A stretch of DNA of 64,000 nt, taken from positions 1-64,000 of the forward strand of contig JAFGSJ010000004.1 in NCBI GenBank assembly GCA_016934675.1, given 5' to 3'. The DNA comes from a bacterium. GTDB lineage: Bacteria; CSSED10-310; JAFGSJ01. Below are positions 7,564 to 18,000 of the stretch, piece after piece. Each line of letters begins with the position of its first letter. Positions within the stretch are counted from its first letter, which is position 1. The notes below the pieces were generated by a model. The model made no database searches and was not told the origin of the DNA. It saw only the letters and a program-made list of their open reading frames with translations. A program made the translations under genes and the position numbers.

Positions 7564-7731
7564 TAACTATCGTGGTTGTGCCCTATGGATTCAAAAAAAG
7601 CGTGGCAATGGTCAACGCCATTTCAATAACCGGTTTTCATTGTCGGTCATCTTTTTTTCAGGAATCAAAGAAAAAGAAGGAGATAGCCAGGCCCCTTGGA
7701 GAAGTCAGGCTGATAGCATTAAGGAGAAATA

Positions 7732-8241
7732 ATGCATGTAAAATGTCCTAAGTGTGGTGGAACAGGAAAAGTTGGATACGGTTGTTGTGGTGGCTTGCTA
7801 TTATTCCTATTCTTAGCTGGGATTTTTAATATTATTGGATTATTGATCATAGGTGTGGCATTTGGTGGCAAAGGTGGAATTCAAGCGATGTTTCTGGGTG
7901 GACATGGGTCAATCCTATACGGAATAGAAAAAGGTGATTCGCAAAGTATTGCTATCGGAGTCGTTTTATGTATAATTAGCCTTGTTCCTTTAGTAATTGT
8001 AATAAGTGGCAAATCCTGCCCAGTATGTAATGGTAGGGGGAAATCAGTAGTGTATTCAGATCAGGATATTACTTCACAGCCAAGACAAGTTTCCTATCAA
8101 TCAGAATCAAAAAATGAGAAAAGCGATAAGGACTTTTTAGATGCATTGGAGAGACTTTCCAGACTCTATGAAAAAGGGATGTTGACAGAAGAAGAATTTA
8201 ACTCAAGTAAAACAGAGTTAATCAATAAATTTCGATTATAA
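7732..8241 (+). CDS. Membrane protein with split zinc ribbon and SHOCT domain
   Basis: A 169-aa protein. It opens with CPKCGGTGK, then two hydrophobic helices (about residues 20-46 and 74-92), then CPVCNGRGK. The two Cys pairs could form one DnaJ-like zinc ribbon on the same side of the membrane. After a polar linker it ends in a SHOCT (short C-terminal) domain, with LERLSRLYEKGMLTEEEF followed by a basic end. SHOCT domains are thought to mediate oligomerisation. AAGGAG at 7721-7726 precedes the ATG. The gene is AT-rich and sits at the right edge of the accessory region. No enzymatic function is indicated. Confidence 0.7.
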   Translation: MHVKCPKCGGTGKVGYGCCGGLLLFLFLAGIFNIIGLLIIGVAFGGKGGIQAMFLGGHGSILYGIEKGDSQSIAIGVVLCIISLVPLVIVISGKSCPVCNGRGKSVVYSDQDITSQPRQVSYQSESKNEKSDKDFLDALERLSRLYEKGMLTEEEFNSSKTELINKFRL

Positions 8242-8637
8242 CAGAGTGCCACCGGGTAAGCTTTTAACCTTTATTTGCTGCTGTGAACAGATTTCAAGTT
8301 ACTTGCCCATGCAGCGTTCAAAAATTCATTCGCAGTGAAAAGGCTATGGATGTGCAGTAGGAATGTCTAATGCATGAAAATCTCGACTTTACTCTCGATC
8401 AAGTTTGATCACGAAGACAATAGGATATCCACCAGAGAATCGTTTGGGTATACAAATAGCTTGATGACCGGGTCTAGAACAGTCCTATCCCACCGACCCT
8501 CAAACAACTTAGCTCTGTCCCGGATAATAATCCAATTGCTCTCCCGGACTCAGACGGACTTCATTCTGTTATCATCCTGAACCGTTATGCACAATGTACT
8601 ATTCTTTATTCAGCTATTTCGGATCAATCACACCTTC
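8242..8637. other. Intergenic region at right edge of accessory island
   Basis: Between convergent genes. A 68-codon ORF at 8374-8580 has no recognisable content and no good ribosome-binding site. GTTATGC occurs at 8584-8590 but no matching attC arms surround it on either strand. I see no RNA gene or clear terminator. Confidence 0.5.
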
Positions 8638-11600
8638 TTAGAGATAAGGACAATCAAGTTCATCCCACCAATCAATGAGTCCATCTCCGTCGTTATCCAG
8701 GCCGTCGTAGCAGGTACTGCCTGATTCAGAGCTTCCTTCGCAATAGGGAACACAGTCGAATGCTTCGCAACCGTCCGGTCTGACCGGTGAGTCCGGAATC
8801 GGCTGGCCCGGTGCCGGCATGTCATTATTATAGTCCTGGAAACCGGGAAAGCATCCGTCAAAGACACAGTAACCGGAAACCTCGTCGGTGTAAGTGGTAA
8901 AACTGTTCTGGTAGAGGCACGACTTATTGATGCCGCCGCAATGGTTATGTTCGAAGTATGGGGCTTGGTAATTTGGCGGACTGCTGGTGGTATAGCCTTC
9001 ATCAATTTCACTGTCACAATCGTTATCAAACAGGTCGAAATATTCGGTGTAATCGGGATTACAGGTATTGTCCGGCTGTTCGAGAGTATTCCAGGCATAT
9101 TCGGCATAGATATCAAGTGCATCTGAATTCGAATACTTGATGAGTCCGAATAGATTGTGCCTCTGTGCTTGCGAGGACCACTGTGTAATGTTGTGCAGAT
9201 ACTGATCAACATCATTCCATCCACCCACACCGAAGGATTTGAGTCCATAGAAATCGTAATAGGTTGCTGCTTCGCGGATATTCCAGGGAGAGCCCCAACC
9301 GATTCCATAAAACCATGAACCGGGGATGATCGAGTCGGTGTCGAGCAGATCATTCCCCCACCAAACCTGGTCAAGCTCTTCTCCGGACAGAGGATTGCCC
9401 AAACCTTTTCCGAAGTGGGCCGGGTTGAGCATATCGTCCCAGAAAATCAGTTTAATCTTATCATAGGGATAATTTACAGGCTTGTGCTGGTTCAGCCAGC
9501 GGGCCATGGAATTCAGGTGATTGGTGATATTGAGATATTTCCCGCTATAGCCCGGAGTCACGGCATCGTCACCGCCAAGTCTTCGAGACCGGCTGTCCCT
9601 GCTTTGACCGGCTGTAAGCCTATGGAATTCTGAAATGTCAAAGATCAGTACATATTCGGGTTCCAGAGTGGTCAGGGTAGGCTGAACGATTCGACAGTCC
9701 CAGGCAGGATAAAAGTCTTTTTCGGCAAAATTGAAGAGGTCTCTGGCATCGAATTCACCCGACAATGCTCTGAAATCATAGTTCACAACGAGATTCTCAT
9801 CCGGAGCCATGCTGCCGCCGGCAATCCGGTGAATCACGGTTTTCTTTCCGAAATTCACATCATTGTAATTGTAGTCGTCATCGGACTTGACCAGCTCATA
9901 ATCCACTCCTTCGGTAAAACATTGCTCCGGATCCGCATACTGGCAGACGGTGATCTTAGTCGTACTTGTGGTGATGACATTACTCAAGAGGCCGGTAATA
10001 TCGGATACGGCCACATCATCAAGATAGTACACCGTGCCTGCCCCAGTCCCTTTGGCATAAAGTTCCACATCGATACTGGCTATTTCGGGCGCATAAGTCG
10101 AAAAGACAGCCACGTAATGGCCCCAGCCGCTCTCGGGCGGGACCATATTATTTCCATGCGGTCTGGCAATCTTTCTGGTATAGGATGAGTGAAAAGGCTG
10201 ACTCCCATTGGCTTTTCTGAATGTAGCAGTCATTTCAAGGATTCCCGTCGCGTTGATCGGGTAATCAGCTTTCAGCCAGAATGAGACTTGGAAAACACGG
10301 TTCCGACGGTACGTATCGGTCAGAAGAATGCGATTTGAGCCTGTTTGCTGGATATAAGGCTGCAGAATATCGCTTTTTTCATTTGGGTCCAGGCCTTCAG
10401 GAATGGTGAGCATCAGTGATTGACTGTTACTACCGGCAATTCTCAGATTATCGATCAGCACAAACTCGGTTGTATCGTTCATACTATCTCTGACGCCATA
10501 ATTGGTAAACCTGATCTCGATCATGTCACTCGGTTCTGTAAATACATGGGATTGATCACAATGCCAGACCTCATCATGATCGGAAAGGTCAAACAGTTGG
10601 GACCAGTTTCCCCAAGAGCCATTGTTATGGATACGGCAATCCACACTCAGGCCCTCGTTGGGCTCAAAATCGGCACTCATGAAATAATCAAAGAGTAACT
10701 CCTCGTCAGCGTGGGTCACGGTATAAAAAATCTTACTGATGTAGGCATCTCCGGTAGTATTGGCGTTGAGCCTCATTTTGCTGCCATGGTCCTGTCCGCC
10801 GCAATCATCATTGGGATTGGCTTCCTCCACGACAACAGAGCCCTTTACTGTCCATTCCGCAAGCGAATCAAGCTCGTAGACAGTTGTATCAATACTCCGA
10901 AAGACCATGTGATCAATCCGGGCAGCCTCATTGGCTTCATCGGCATTGTTGAAGAAGGTAATATCGATGTCGTGTCCCTGTGGATCCAACACTAATAATC
11001 CACCCAACCCAGATGCATAGGCATGCCAGGTATTATCTCCACCACCGAGACAATCCACCGGATTGATAAACCATTCCTGATAAGTAACATCAGTATCGAA
11101 TTTGTAACCCGCATACAGGCATTCACTATTATCCAGATTAAAACGGTTGAAATAAAACACATTAAATCGTGCTATATCGAGTGAGGAAGTATCGAAACGT
11201 TTGGTGACCTGCGAATTACCATCGATACGCATATTGCTGGCAGTGTAGTTAGCGAACGATATATTGGTTACCTGCTCGACCTCCGCATAATTCTCGATGG
11301 TCCAACCTGAAAGATCGGTAAAATCCGCCGAATACATGATTATACCGTTATCCTCAAGTCTGAGGCTATCGAGGCGAACATTTTCAATCAATTCATCGGC
11401 CGTATTGGTGAATTTAAGTTCGAGGTCGGTGCTCAATCCCGTGAGTTCAACTTCATTGTCACAATGCCAGAGGTTATCACTATCATTTTTTTCATACAGG
11501 AGAAGCCAGACGCCACCATCGACGCGGTAATAGGCTTGCAGATATTCTGTAGTTTCAAGACCCGTCAACAGATAATCCACCTTCAGGTCAAGATTGGCAT

Positions 11601-14430
11601 ATCCGGTCGTATCGATGATCGGACTGATGATACTTGAAAATGGACCGGGTTGTTGACAGTTTTGACAACCACCATCGATCCGGACATTACTTGAACCAGG
11701 CGATGTTGGAACGCATTCATCCTGGACATTTTCCGTTACAGCGTTCCCTGATTCAATTGTCCAGTCACCCATTTGTTCGAATTCATCATGTTCAAAGTTA
11801 TATCCATTCAAATTCAGATTGGCTACGCGAATATAATCGGTGGAGCCCGTGGCAGTGTTGAGCAGTTTCAATTCAACCGGCTGAAGATCATTATAAATTG
11901 TATACCAGCCAACCGAGCATCTCCAATTATTATCACCGGGACCTGAACCGGTATAGTAGGTTACAAATTCACCCGTTCCACCCAAGCGATACTGCATAAC
12001 CAGATTCTCGCTTGAAAATAAAGAAGAAGCTTTATTATAATCTATACTGAAGGTGACTTGATCGTAAGATGTTGTGTCAAAAGTCCGGGTGATTGAAGCG
12101 CCTCCACTGAGTCTGATCTGCCAGTTACTTAAAGCATCCGGACAGGAATCGGTTCCCACCTCGATATATGCTTGTCCTGATATGTCCCAAGTTTCGAGTG
12201 TATCGAACTCATCGATAATCAGAGGTGTTTCGGCAACGCGAGACCACTCAGAGTCATTGGTGGTTGCCTGGATGAAATCCCAGTTGTCCGGCTCAGGATC
12301 AGAACCCTGATCAAAACTCGGATTTGGCAAAAGATTCGCGAAAGCATCGGGAGTACAGGAAGGCGGATTTTCGCAGGGGACGGCCACATCACTCACGATC
12401 GTAAAGGGAATATTCTCGGCCCACCAACCTTCTCTCAAATTATGATCCGCATCCTCGATCACTCCGGGGCAGTTCTGATCTGTAATATCACGGGCCAGAT
12501 TGACACAGGGATAGAAATGTCGCTCCTTGGTATAGTCCATTCTGTATTTATTCAGCGCGATCAAGTGCTTGTATTTCAGACTGCTGTCAAGGATATAACC
12601 ATTCCATCCGGCGGCATGGGGCCACATGTTGTACTTATAGCGAGTGATCGTATCGATGAAGGCACTCATTTCATCCGGAATGAGGGTGATATTGTCAAGT
12701 AGTGCTTCCGGATCATTTCCCTGCTGGTCGGACGTGAGTCTGAATCGTAAGAGAATGCCGTTGTAATTCGCGGCTTCGGCCGGGAGATACATCATGTTTG
12801 ACGTGCACAGCCATTCGTTATTATGCTGTCCGCCATTCTCAGTCCAGAATGAATATGGAGTGGGATAGATCACTTCGGTCCAGGTATCAGTCTCGAAATC
12901 ATACCAGTCAAGATGTAAACCGTCGCTGGTGCCCGCCGCCATATTTTTTGTCTTGAGATCGAATTTGACTTTGAACAGTCCGTGACCGCCGATAGGAACC
13001 GGGTTGATCATGGTCAGAATAGCTTTCGGTTCCGTTCCGTTCAGGGTAAATGAACCGGAGCCGATGGCTCCTTCGGGATTACAGCCGGAATCGTCACTAC
13101 TATAGTTCCAGGTCCCGGCAGCATTGACCGACCAGTTTCCATTGGTAACAGGATCATCATCGAGCCAGATCGGATCAAGTTGTGGTACATCGTCAGTATC
13201 ATTCCCCCAATATGCTCTGATCTCGACATCGGGCCAATCCTCAATAATCATGACGGGAAGGACAAACTGGTTTTCCGTGAAGAACCAGGTCATAGTGATC
13301 ATGCCATAATAGGCACCGGTTCCTCCAGATACTGTCTGGATGTCAGCCGGATCTGCCAGAATATTGATGACCCAGTTGCCGCCCTCTGGAAGCGTTTCGA
13401 TCACATAGCCCTGATCTCGCTGGAATCCATCGGCGGGAAGCCTTTCGTCCAAATCGATATTCGAGATTGCCGCCACGGACGTATTCATCACCGGATTTCC
13501 GATGACAATCTTGTTGCCGAGAGGCCAGCGAGCGGCAGGTATGTCCACAATGGGCACATCAAGACTACCCTGTGATACTTGATAGAGCCAATCTTTCAAT
13601 TCCCGGGCCGCAAATTCATCTTCGGTTCCGAGATCAGCATAGATTGTCCAGTTACCCTCAGGTGCTACTTCAATAATCTGCTGGCAATTTGTGAAGATAT
13701 GCTTGGGTTCAGGCACGATGGCAATCTCATCGTAAGGCCAGGCAGAAGCACAATCTTCATAACAGTTTAAACAGTTTTCTTTTAATTGTTCGCAGTAGCC
13801 GTTTCCACAAGTGTCTTGCGCGGGAACACAGAAAAAGTCCTCATCACAGGCACAATCCGGTGGAAAATAGAGATTCACGCTCTTGCAGATGGTATTTTCC
13901 GGACAAAGCGGGACCAGTGGATCACACTCGTCCAACTCACCGATATCCAGACACCAGCCCTCAAAACAAACCTGCCCTTCACGGCATTCATCATTACTGT
14001 TGCAGCCGCAGTCTTCTGGTAGATTACATGAATTCTCATATGTTTCATTGCAGTCACCGTTGAGATTAAGACATATGAATTGATCGAGAGCAGGGACACA
14101 ATATCCTTCATAATACTCTCGATACTGAATATTTGTCAGTCCTCGACAGCACGGTGGCGATAATGGACCGCGCAACCCTCCTTCTGGGATACAATCAACA
14201 ATTTTTGCAGTATCAGCCTTACTAGGGTTGATTGGATCAGGGCTATCCTTTACCTTATCATTCGAAGGCGTTACCATGGCGATGTCTGGACCGAACAATC
14301 CGTCAACCCCCTTCTGCATCGCCCCGTTTTCAATCCTGACTTCGACCGGGCTTATTTCTCGGGCAGCGCTGAAAACAGGGAAAAAACACACAATACACCA
14401 GTACATCACGAGAAAGGTTTTAAACCACAT
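8638..14430 (-). CDS. Giant secreted glycoside-hydrolase-like protein with repeated beta-sandwich modules
   Basis: A 1930-aa protein. The start is the ATG at 14430, preceded by GAGGAGG and followed by a signal peptide (about residues 1-22); a longer in-frame ORF upstream is unlikely to be used. Residues ~90-227 are a Cys-rich zone (DCGCNSNDECREGQVC, CGNGYCEQLKENCLNC). Residues ~240-410 resemble the GH20/GH84 N-terminal accessory domain, including GGTGAYYGM and IIEDWPDVEIRAYWGND. One beta-sandwich module, a short barrel-like stretch (HFYPCVNLARDI), then five or so repeated ~130-residue modules with W-x-C-pattern strands span ~430-1490. A second barrel-like part (YVLIFDISEFHRL, LIFWDDMLNP, WFYGIGWGSPW) follows at ~1530-1790. 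The end carries DNDCDSEIDE and LDNDGDGLIDWWDE, Ca-binding-like motifs. Probably a surface carbohydrate-active enzyme, with the catalytic residues unassigned. Confidence 0.7.
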   Translation of the reverse strand: MWFKTFLVMYWCIVCFFPVFSAAREISPVEVRIENGAMQKGVDGLFGPDIAMVTPSNDKVKDSPDPINPSKADTAKIVDCIPEGGLRGPLSPPCCRGLTNIQYREYYEGYCVPALDQFICLNLNGDCNETYENSCNLPEDCGCNSNDECREGQVCFEGWCLDIGELDECDPLVPLCPENTICKSVNLYFPPDCACDEDFFCVPAQDTCGNGYCEQLKENCLNCYEDCASAWPYDEIAIVPEPKHIFTNCQQIIEVAPEGNWTIYADLGTEDEFAARELKDWLYQVSQGSLDVPIVDIPAARWPLGNKIVIGNPVMNTSVAAISNIDLDERLPADGFQRDQGYVIETLPEGGNWVINILADPADIQTVSGGTGAYYGMITMTWFFTENQFVLPVMIIEDWPDVEIRAYWGNDTDDVPQLDPIWLDDDPVTNGNWSVNAAGTWNYSSDDSGCNPEGAIGSGSFTLNGTEPKAILTMINPVPIGGHGLFKVKFDLKTKNMAAGTSDGLHLDWYDFETDTWTEVIYPTPYSFWTENGGQHNNEWLCTSNMMYLPAEAANYNGILLRFRLTSDQQGNDPEALLDNITLIPDEMSAFIDTITRYKYNMWPHAAGWNGYILDSSLKYKHLIALNKYRMDYTKERHFYPCVNLARDITDQNCPGVIEDADHNLREGWWAENIPFTIVSDVAVPCENPPSCTPDAFANLLPNPSFDQGSDPEPDNWDFIQATTNDSEWSRVAETPLIIDEFDTLETWDISGQAYIEVGTDSCPDALSNWQIRLSGGASITRTFDTTSYDQVTFSIDYNKASSLFSSENLVMQYRLGGTGEFVTYYTGSGPGDNNWRCSVGWYTIYNDLQPVELKLLNTATGSTDYIRVANLNLNGYNFEHDEFEQMGDWTIESGNAVTENVQDECVPTSPGSSNVRIDGGCQNCQQPGPFSSIISPIIDTTGYANLDLKVDYLLTGLETTEYLQAYYRVDGGVWLLLYEKNDSDNLWHCDNEVELTGLSTDLELKFTNTADELIENVRLDSLRLEDNGIIMYSADFTDLSGWTIENYAEVEQVTNISFANYTASNMRIDGNSQVTKRFDTSSLDIARFNVFYFNRFNLDNSECLYAGYKFDTDVTYQEWFINPVDCLGGGDNTWHAYASGLGGLLVLDPQGHDIDITFFNNADEANEAARIDHMVFRSIDTTVYELDSLAEWTVKGSVVVEEANPNDDCGGQDHGSKMRLNANTTGDAYISKIFYTVTHADEELLFDYFMSADFEPNEGLSVDCRIHNNGSWGNWSQLFDLSDHDEVWHCDQSHVFTEPSDMIEIRFTNYGVRDSMNDTTEFVLIDNLRIAGSNSQSLMLTIPEGLDPNEKSDILQPYIQQTGSNRILLTDTYRRNRVFQVSFWLKADYPINATGILEMTATFRKANGSQPFHSSYTRKIARPHGNNMVPPESGWGHYVAVFSTYAPEIASIDVELYAKGTGAGTVYYLDDVAVSDITGLLSNVITTSTTKITVCQYADPEQCFTEGVDYELVKSDDDYNYNDVNFGKKTVIHRIAGGSMAPDENLVVNYDFRALSGEFDARDLFNFAEKDFYPAWDCRIVQPTLTTLEPEYVLIFDISEFHRLTAGQSRDSRSRRLGGDDAVTPGYSGKYLNITNHLNSMARWLNQHKPVNYPYDKIKLIFWDDMLNPAHFGKGLGNPLSGEELDQVWWGNDLLDTDSIIPGSWFYGIGWGSPWNIREAATYYDFYGLKSFGVGGWNDVDQYLHNITQWSSQAQRHNLFGLIKYSNSDALDIYAEYAWNTLEQPDNTCNPDYTEYFDLFDNDCDSEIDEGYTTSSPPNYQAPYFEHNHCGGINKSCLYQNSFTTYTDEVSGYCVFDGCFPGFQDYNNDMPAPGQPIPDSPVRPDGCEAFDCVPYCEGSSESGSTCYDGLDNDGDGLIDWWDELDCPYL

Positions 14431-14728
14431 AATATCCTCCTCTGCAAAAAAGAATTGAGTAATTCTAAATCCCCCCGTATTGCTATAAATCCCTTTTTCT
14501 GGTGATGTGTAATTTGTAACAGATATAAATAAAGCTGTCAACTATTTTTATTACAGGAGGAAGTTTCTAGCATTCACTATATAAGAATATAGCCTTTTCA
14601 CAGGATTAACCAAGAATGTTAATCCATTCAGTAATTGTATGGTCTTCAGATTCCTCACTTTCTGTGCTATGCTATGATAACTCTGAGGGAGCACCGGGAT
14701 CACGATATACGTATCACAGGTAGAGCAG

Positions 14729-15028
14729 ATGGCAGAATGTCCGTTTTCCGTCAGCATAGTCAGCACCAACGAGGGCTGTAAGCCAAACCTTATCCTATGC
14801 TCGCGCGTAAGGCACCTTTGCGCTGAGTATAACATCAATCTTACGACTAATCATTGTCGAGCTGATGTGATCGTCATCAGCACCTGCGGTTTTTCTGCAT
14901 CGCTGGAAGAGAGCACTATCAGACAGACTGTCTACTCCTTGTTATGTGTAAATGGATCACAGAGGACACAGAAAAAAATGGGAAGAAAAGTGTTCAGCTC
15001 GATTGTGGGTATCGGATCGATCTTCTGA
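14729..15028 (+). pseudogene. Remnant resembling the N-terminal domain of MiaB/RimO methylthiotransferases
   Basis: This 99-codon ORF has an N-terminal half with the pattern of the MTTase N-terminal domain: NEGCKPN, then RVRHLCAEYNI, then RADVIVISTCGFSASLEES, where the Cys residues would bind the accessory iron-sulfur cluster. The radical SAM CxxxCxxC domain and TRAM domain are absent, and the reading frame degenerates after ~14940. It is most likely a decayed fragment in the 626-base gap between the large secreted protein and smc. The rest of that gap holds nothing I can identify. The assignment rests on motif resemblance only. Confidence 0.4.
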
Positions 15029-15056
15029 TCGAGGCAAAGGAATCTGTAAAACTGCA

Positions 15057-18000
15057 TCAGGCAATGAGTTGTTCGGATTGGGCCTTGTCGAGTTCGAGTG
15101 ATATGATTCGTGAGATACCCGGGTCGGCCATGGTCACTCCGTAAAAGACATCAGCGACCTCGACCGTATGTTTCGAGTGGGTGATCATGATGATCTGAGA
15201 TTTTTCGGACATTTCCTTGAGGAGCCGGGTGAATCGGGAAGTATTGGCTTCATCGAGGGCGGCGTCGACTTCATCGAGGAAGCAGAGTGGGCTGGGCCGA
15301 TAGTAGAAGATGGCGACCAGGAAGGCGATAGCAGTCAGGGCTTTCTCGCCGCCGGACAGCAGGGAGAGAGTCTGCAGTTTCTTACCGGGTGGTTGGGCCA
15401 CAATCGTAATGCCCGTTTCGAGTAGATCGTCTTCCTGTTCAAGCTGCAATTCAGCGAACCCACCGCCGAACAGACGCTGGAACAGGGCCTGGAAGTTACT
15501 GTTGACTTCGTCGAAACAGGTGCGGAAGCGCAGTTCGGATTCACGATCAATTTTCAATACGGTTTGCTGCAGGGTCTCGATTGCTTCGAGCACGTCTTTT
15601 TTCTGGGTAGACATATCGTCGATTTTTGTGCGAATGGCTTCATATTCCTCGGGTGCGGAGAGATTCAGGTCATCATAACCTTCGAGCCTTTTCTGACATT
15701 GTTCGATTTTCTTTTTGAAGGCCAGTTCTTCCTGTTCATCAGCCAGTTGAAAGCCGAGTGATTCGATGTCCTGAGGGCTGCATTTGAGTCTATTGGTGAT
15801 ATCTTCGAGGACATGAGCCAACTGGAATTCGAGAGATCTTTGATTGACTTGTGCTTCGGCATAGGTTTCTTTGAGCGGTGTCACTGTTTTTGTCAGAACG
15901 CCTTCCCATTCGGTTTCCTTTTCGACCTGGGTCTTGACATCCTGGAAGTGGTGCGTGGATTGGTCGATGTCTTGATTGATGGTTTCGAGTTCGCCATGCA
16001 GCCCTTTCAATTTGCTATCCGTATCAACGATGGTCTTTTCCAGGGTCGTTTTCTGCTGGTGGGCCTCGACGATTCGGCGTTCATTGCGGCGGGCCTGGTT
16101 TTCAAATTCTTCGAGCATGTCCTGATGGGTCGCCAAGCTGCGTTGAGCATTATCGACTTTTTCTTTGAGCGAGGTCCAATTGACCCGGACATCGGTGAGT
16201 TCTGATTGGACCCGTTCCTTTTGTTCATTGAGTTCAGCGAGTTCTTCATCCAGGGCGGTGGTAATGTTTTCGAGTTCGAGTCGGTAGTTTTCGGCTTTGG
16301 CCAGGGATTGTTCGAGGTTGGCTATTTCGTTCCGATTATGTTCCAGATCGTAATCGAGCTGTTCATATTCGAGCCGACTGACTTTCAGGGCATTTTCGTA
16401 TTGGGAGATATCGCGTTGAATACTTTCGAGGTCCTTGAGCAAGCTTTGTTGGGTCAACTGCAGGGTGTGTTTCTGTTGTTCACAGTCATTCCCGGCCTGT
16501 TTCAATGCTTCGAGGGCCTGTTCGTAGTCGTTTTTGCGGTTTCGGACTTCTTCACAGCGGGCCTTGAGCTCGACCAGGTCATGTTCGAGCGCACCGATTT
16601 CCTGTTTGCGGGAATAGAGTTCGATCGTCGCGGTCATTTCGCGGCCGGCCCTGATGATTCCGGATGGTTCGAGGACGACACCCTCGGTTGTGATATAGGT
16701 CAGGGCCATGTTCGACTCATGTTGATGTTCGATCGCCATTTCGAGTGACGAAGCCAAAACCATGCGTTCGAGCACGCGATCGAGAACAGGAGACAGGTCC
16801 GGGTCGGAGTTGACGTATTGCCGTAAGCGGGGCAAGCCTTCGAGTTGGTCCTGAGAACATCCGGGTTGTTTCGGTTTAATGTCCGTCGGACCGGGTCCAA
16901 GCGGCAGGAGACTGACCCGTCCCCATTCTTTTTCCTGGACAGTTTTGATCAGGGAAACAAGTTCAGCCTTATCTTCCACCAAAACAGTATCGAGACAGGT
17001 TTGAAGGGCGATAACCACAGGCAATTCATAGTCACGGTTGATCTGAATCCGATCGGTCAGAAGGGCAGGCTGCGGCCGGTCCTGTGTGCTCATTTCAGAA
17101 AGCAGGGCTTGGGTCCCGGGTGAGTAGCCCTCGAGCGAACTTTCCCGTTCTTCGAGTGACTGCAGGCGGGCTTCCTTCCTGTGTAATTCCTCGTTCCATT
17201 TCTCGACTTCCGCGAGTAGTTCGGCATATTTATTCTCTTCAGACCGCTTTTCAGCTTCCAGTTGCCGGTGTTGATCGACCAGGGCAGCCAATCCGATTTC
17301 GAGTGTGCTCAACCGAGCTTCGATCTCGGTCTGGCGCGGCACACAGAGTTGTTTTTTTTGTTCGTATTCGTGCTCTTCCCTGTGCAGGCGGTCCTGGCGG
17401 CGATCGATCTCCTCGACTATCGAATGGACCCGGGCCATCTGCTGATTCAGTTGTGAAATGCTCGAAATCGTTTTCAGATGGTCGCGTTGTTTGCTTTCCT
17501 TGCTTTCGGTCAATTCGAGGATACGTGTGGCGATTTCCTCGACCAGGGCCTGTTTGAGCCGAACCTGTTCCTCGGCGGTCCGGGCCTGGTCGGACAGGTC
17601 TTCGAGTTCACTCTCCAATTCGGTATACGTGGCGTGGAGACTGTGCTTTTTCTCCTGCAATTCTTCGATTTCGTATTCAAGATTTTTCACTTCCGCGGCC
17701 AGTTCGACCAGACGGGTCTGAGAAAAATCAATATTTTGCAAAGACAGGTCCACGTCTTTTTCGAACGTAGACTTGCGTAAATGCAGGCCATTCAATTCGG
17801 TCCGAAGTTGTTCGAGCTGTTCTTCCTTGAGGTTTTTATCCCGGACACTGGTCGCGATCTGCGTTTCAAGCTTGGTGATCTCATCCAGCAGGGCAGTACA
17901 TTTTTCAGTGACCTGTTTGATGTCAGCCTTCATGGCCGACAATCTGAATGAGGCATACTTTTTTTCGAGATCGATCAGAACGGCTTTGTCCTGCAGATAG

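Noticed and set aside
7563-7731. attC-like site after the HsdR_N gene
   Set aside because: Short inverted repeats (GCGTGGC region) lack the RYYYAAC/GTTRRRY boxes and arms.
8584-8590. GTTATGC as a fifth attC R' box
   Set aside because: No complementary R'' or stem arms lie within 200 bases on either strand.
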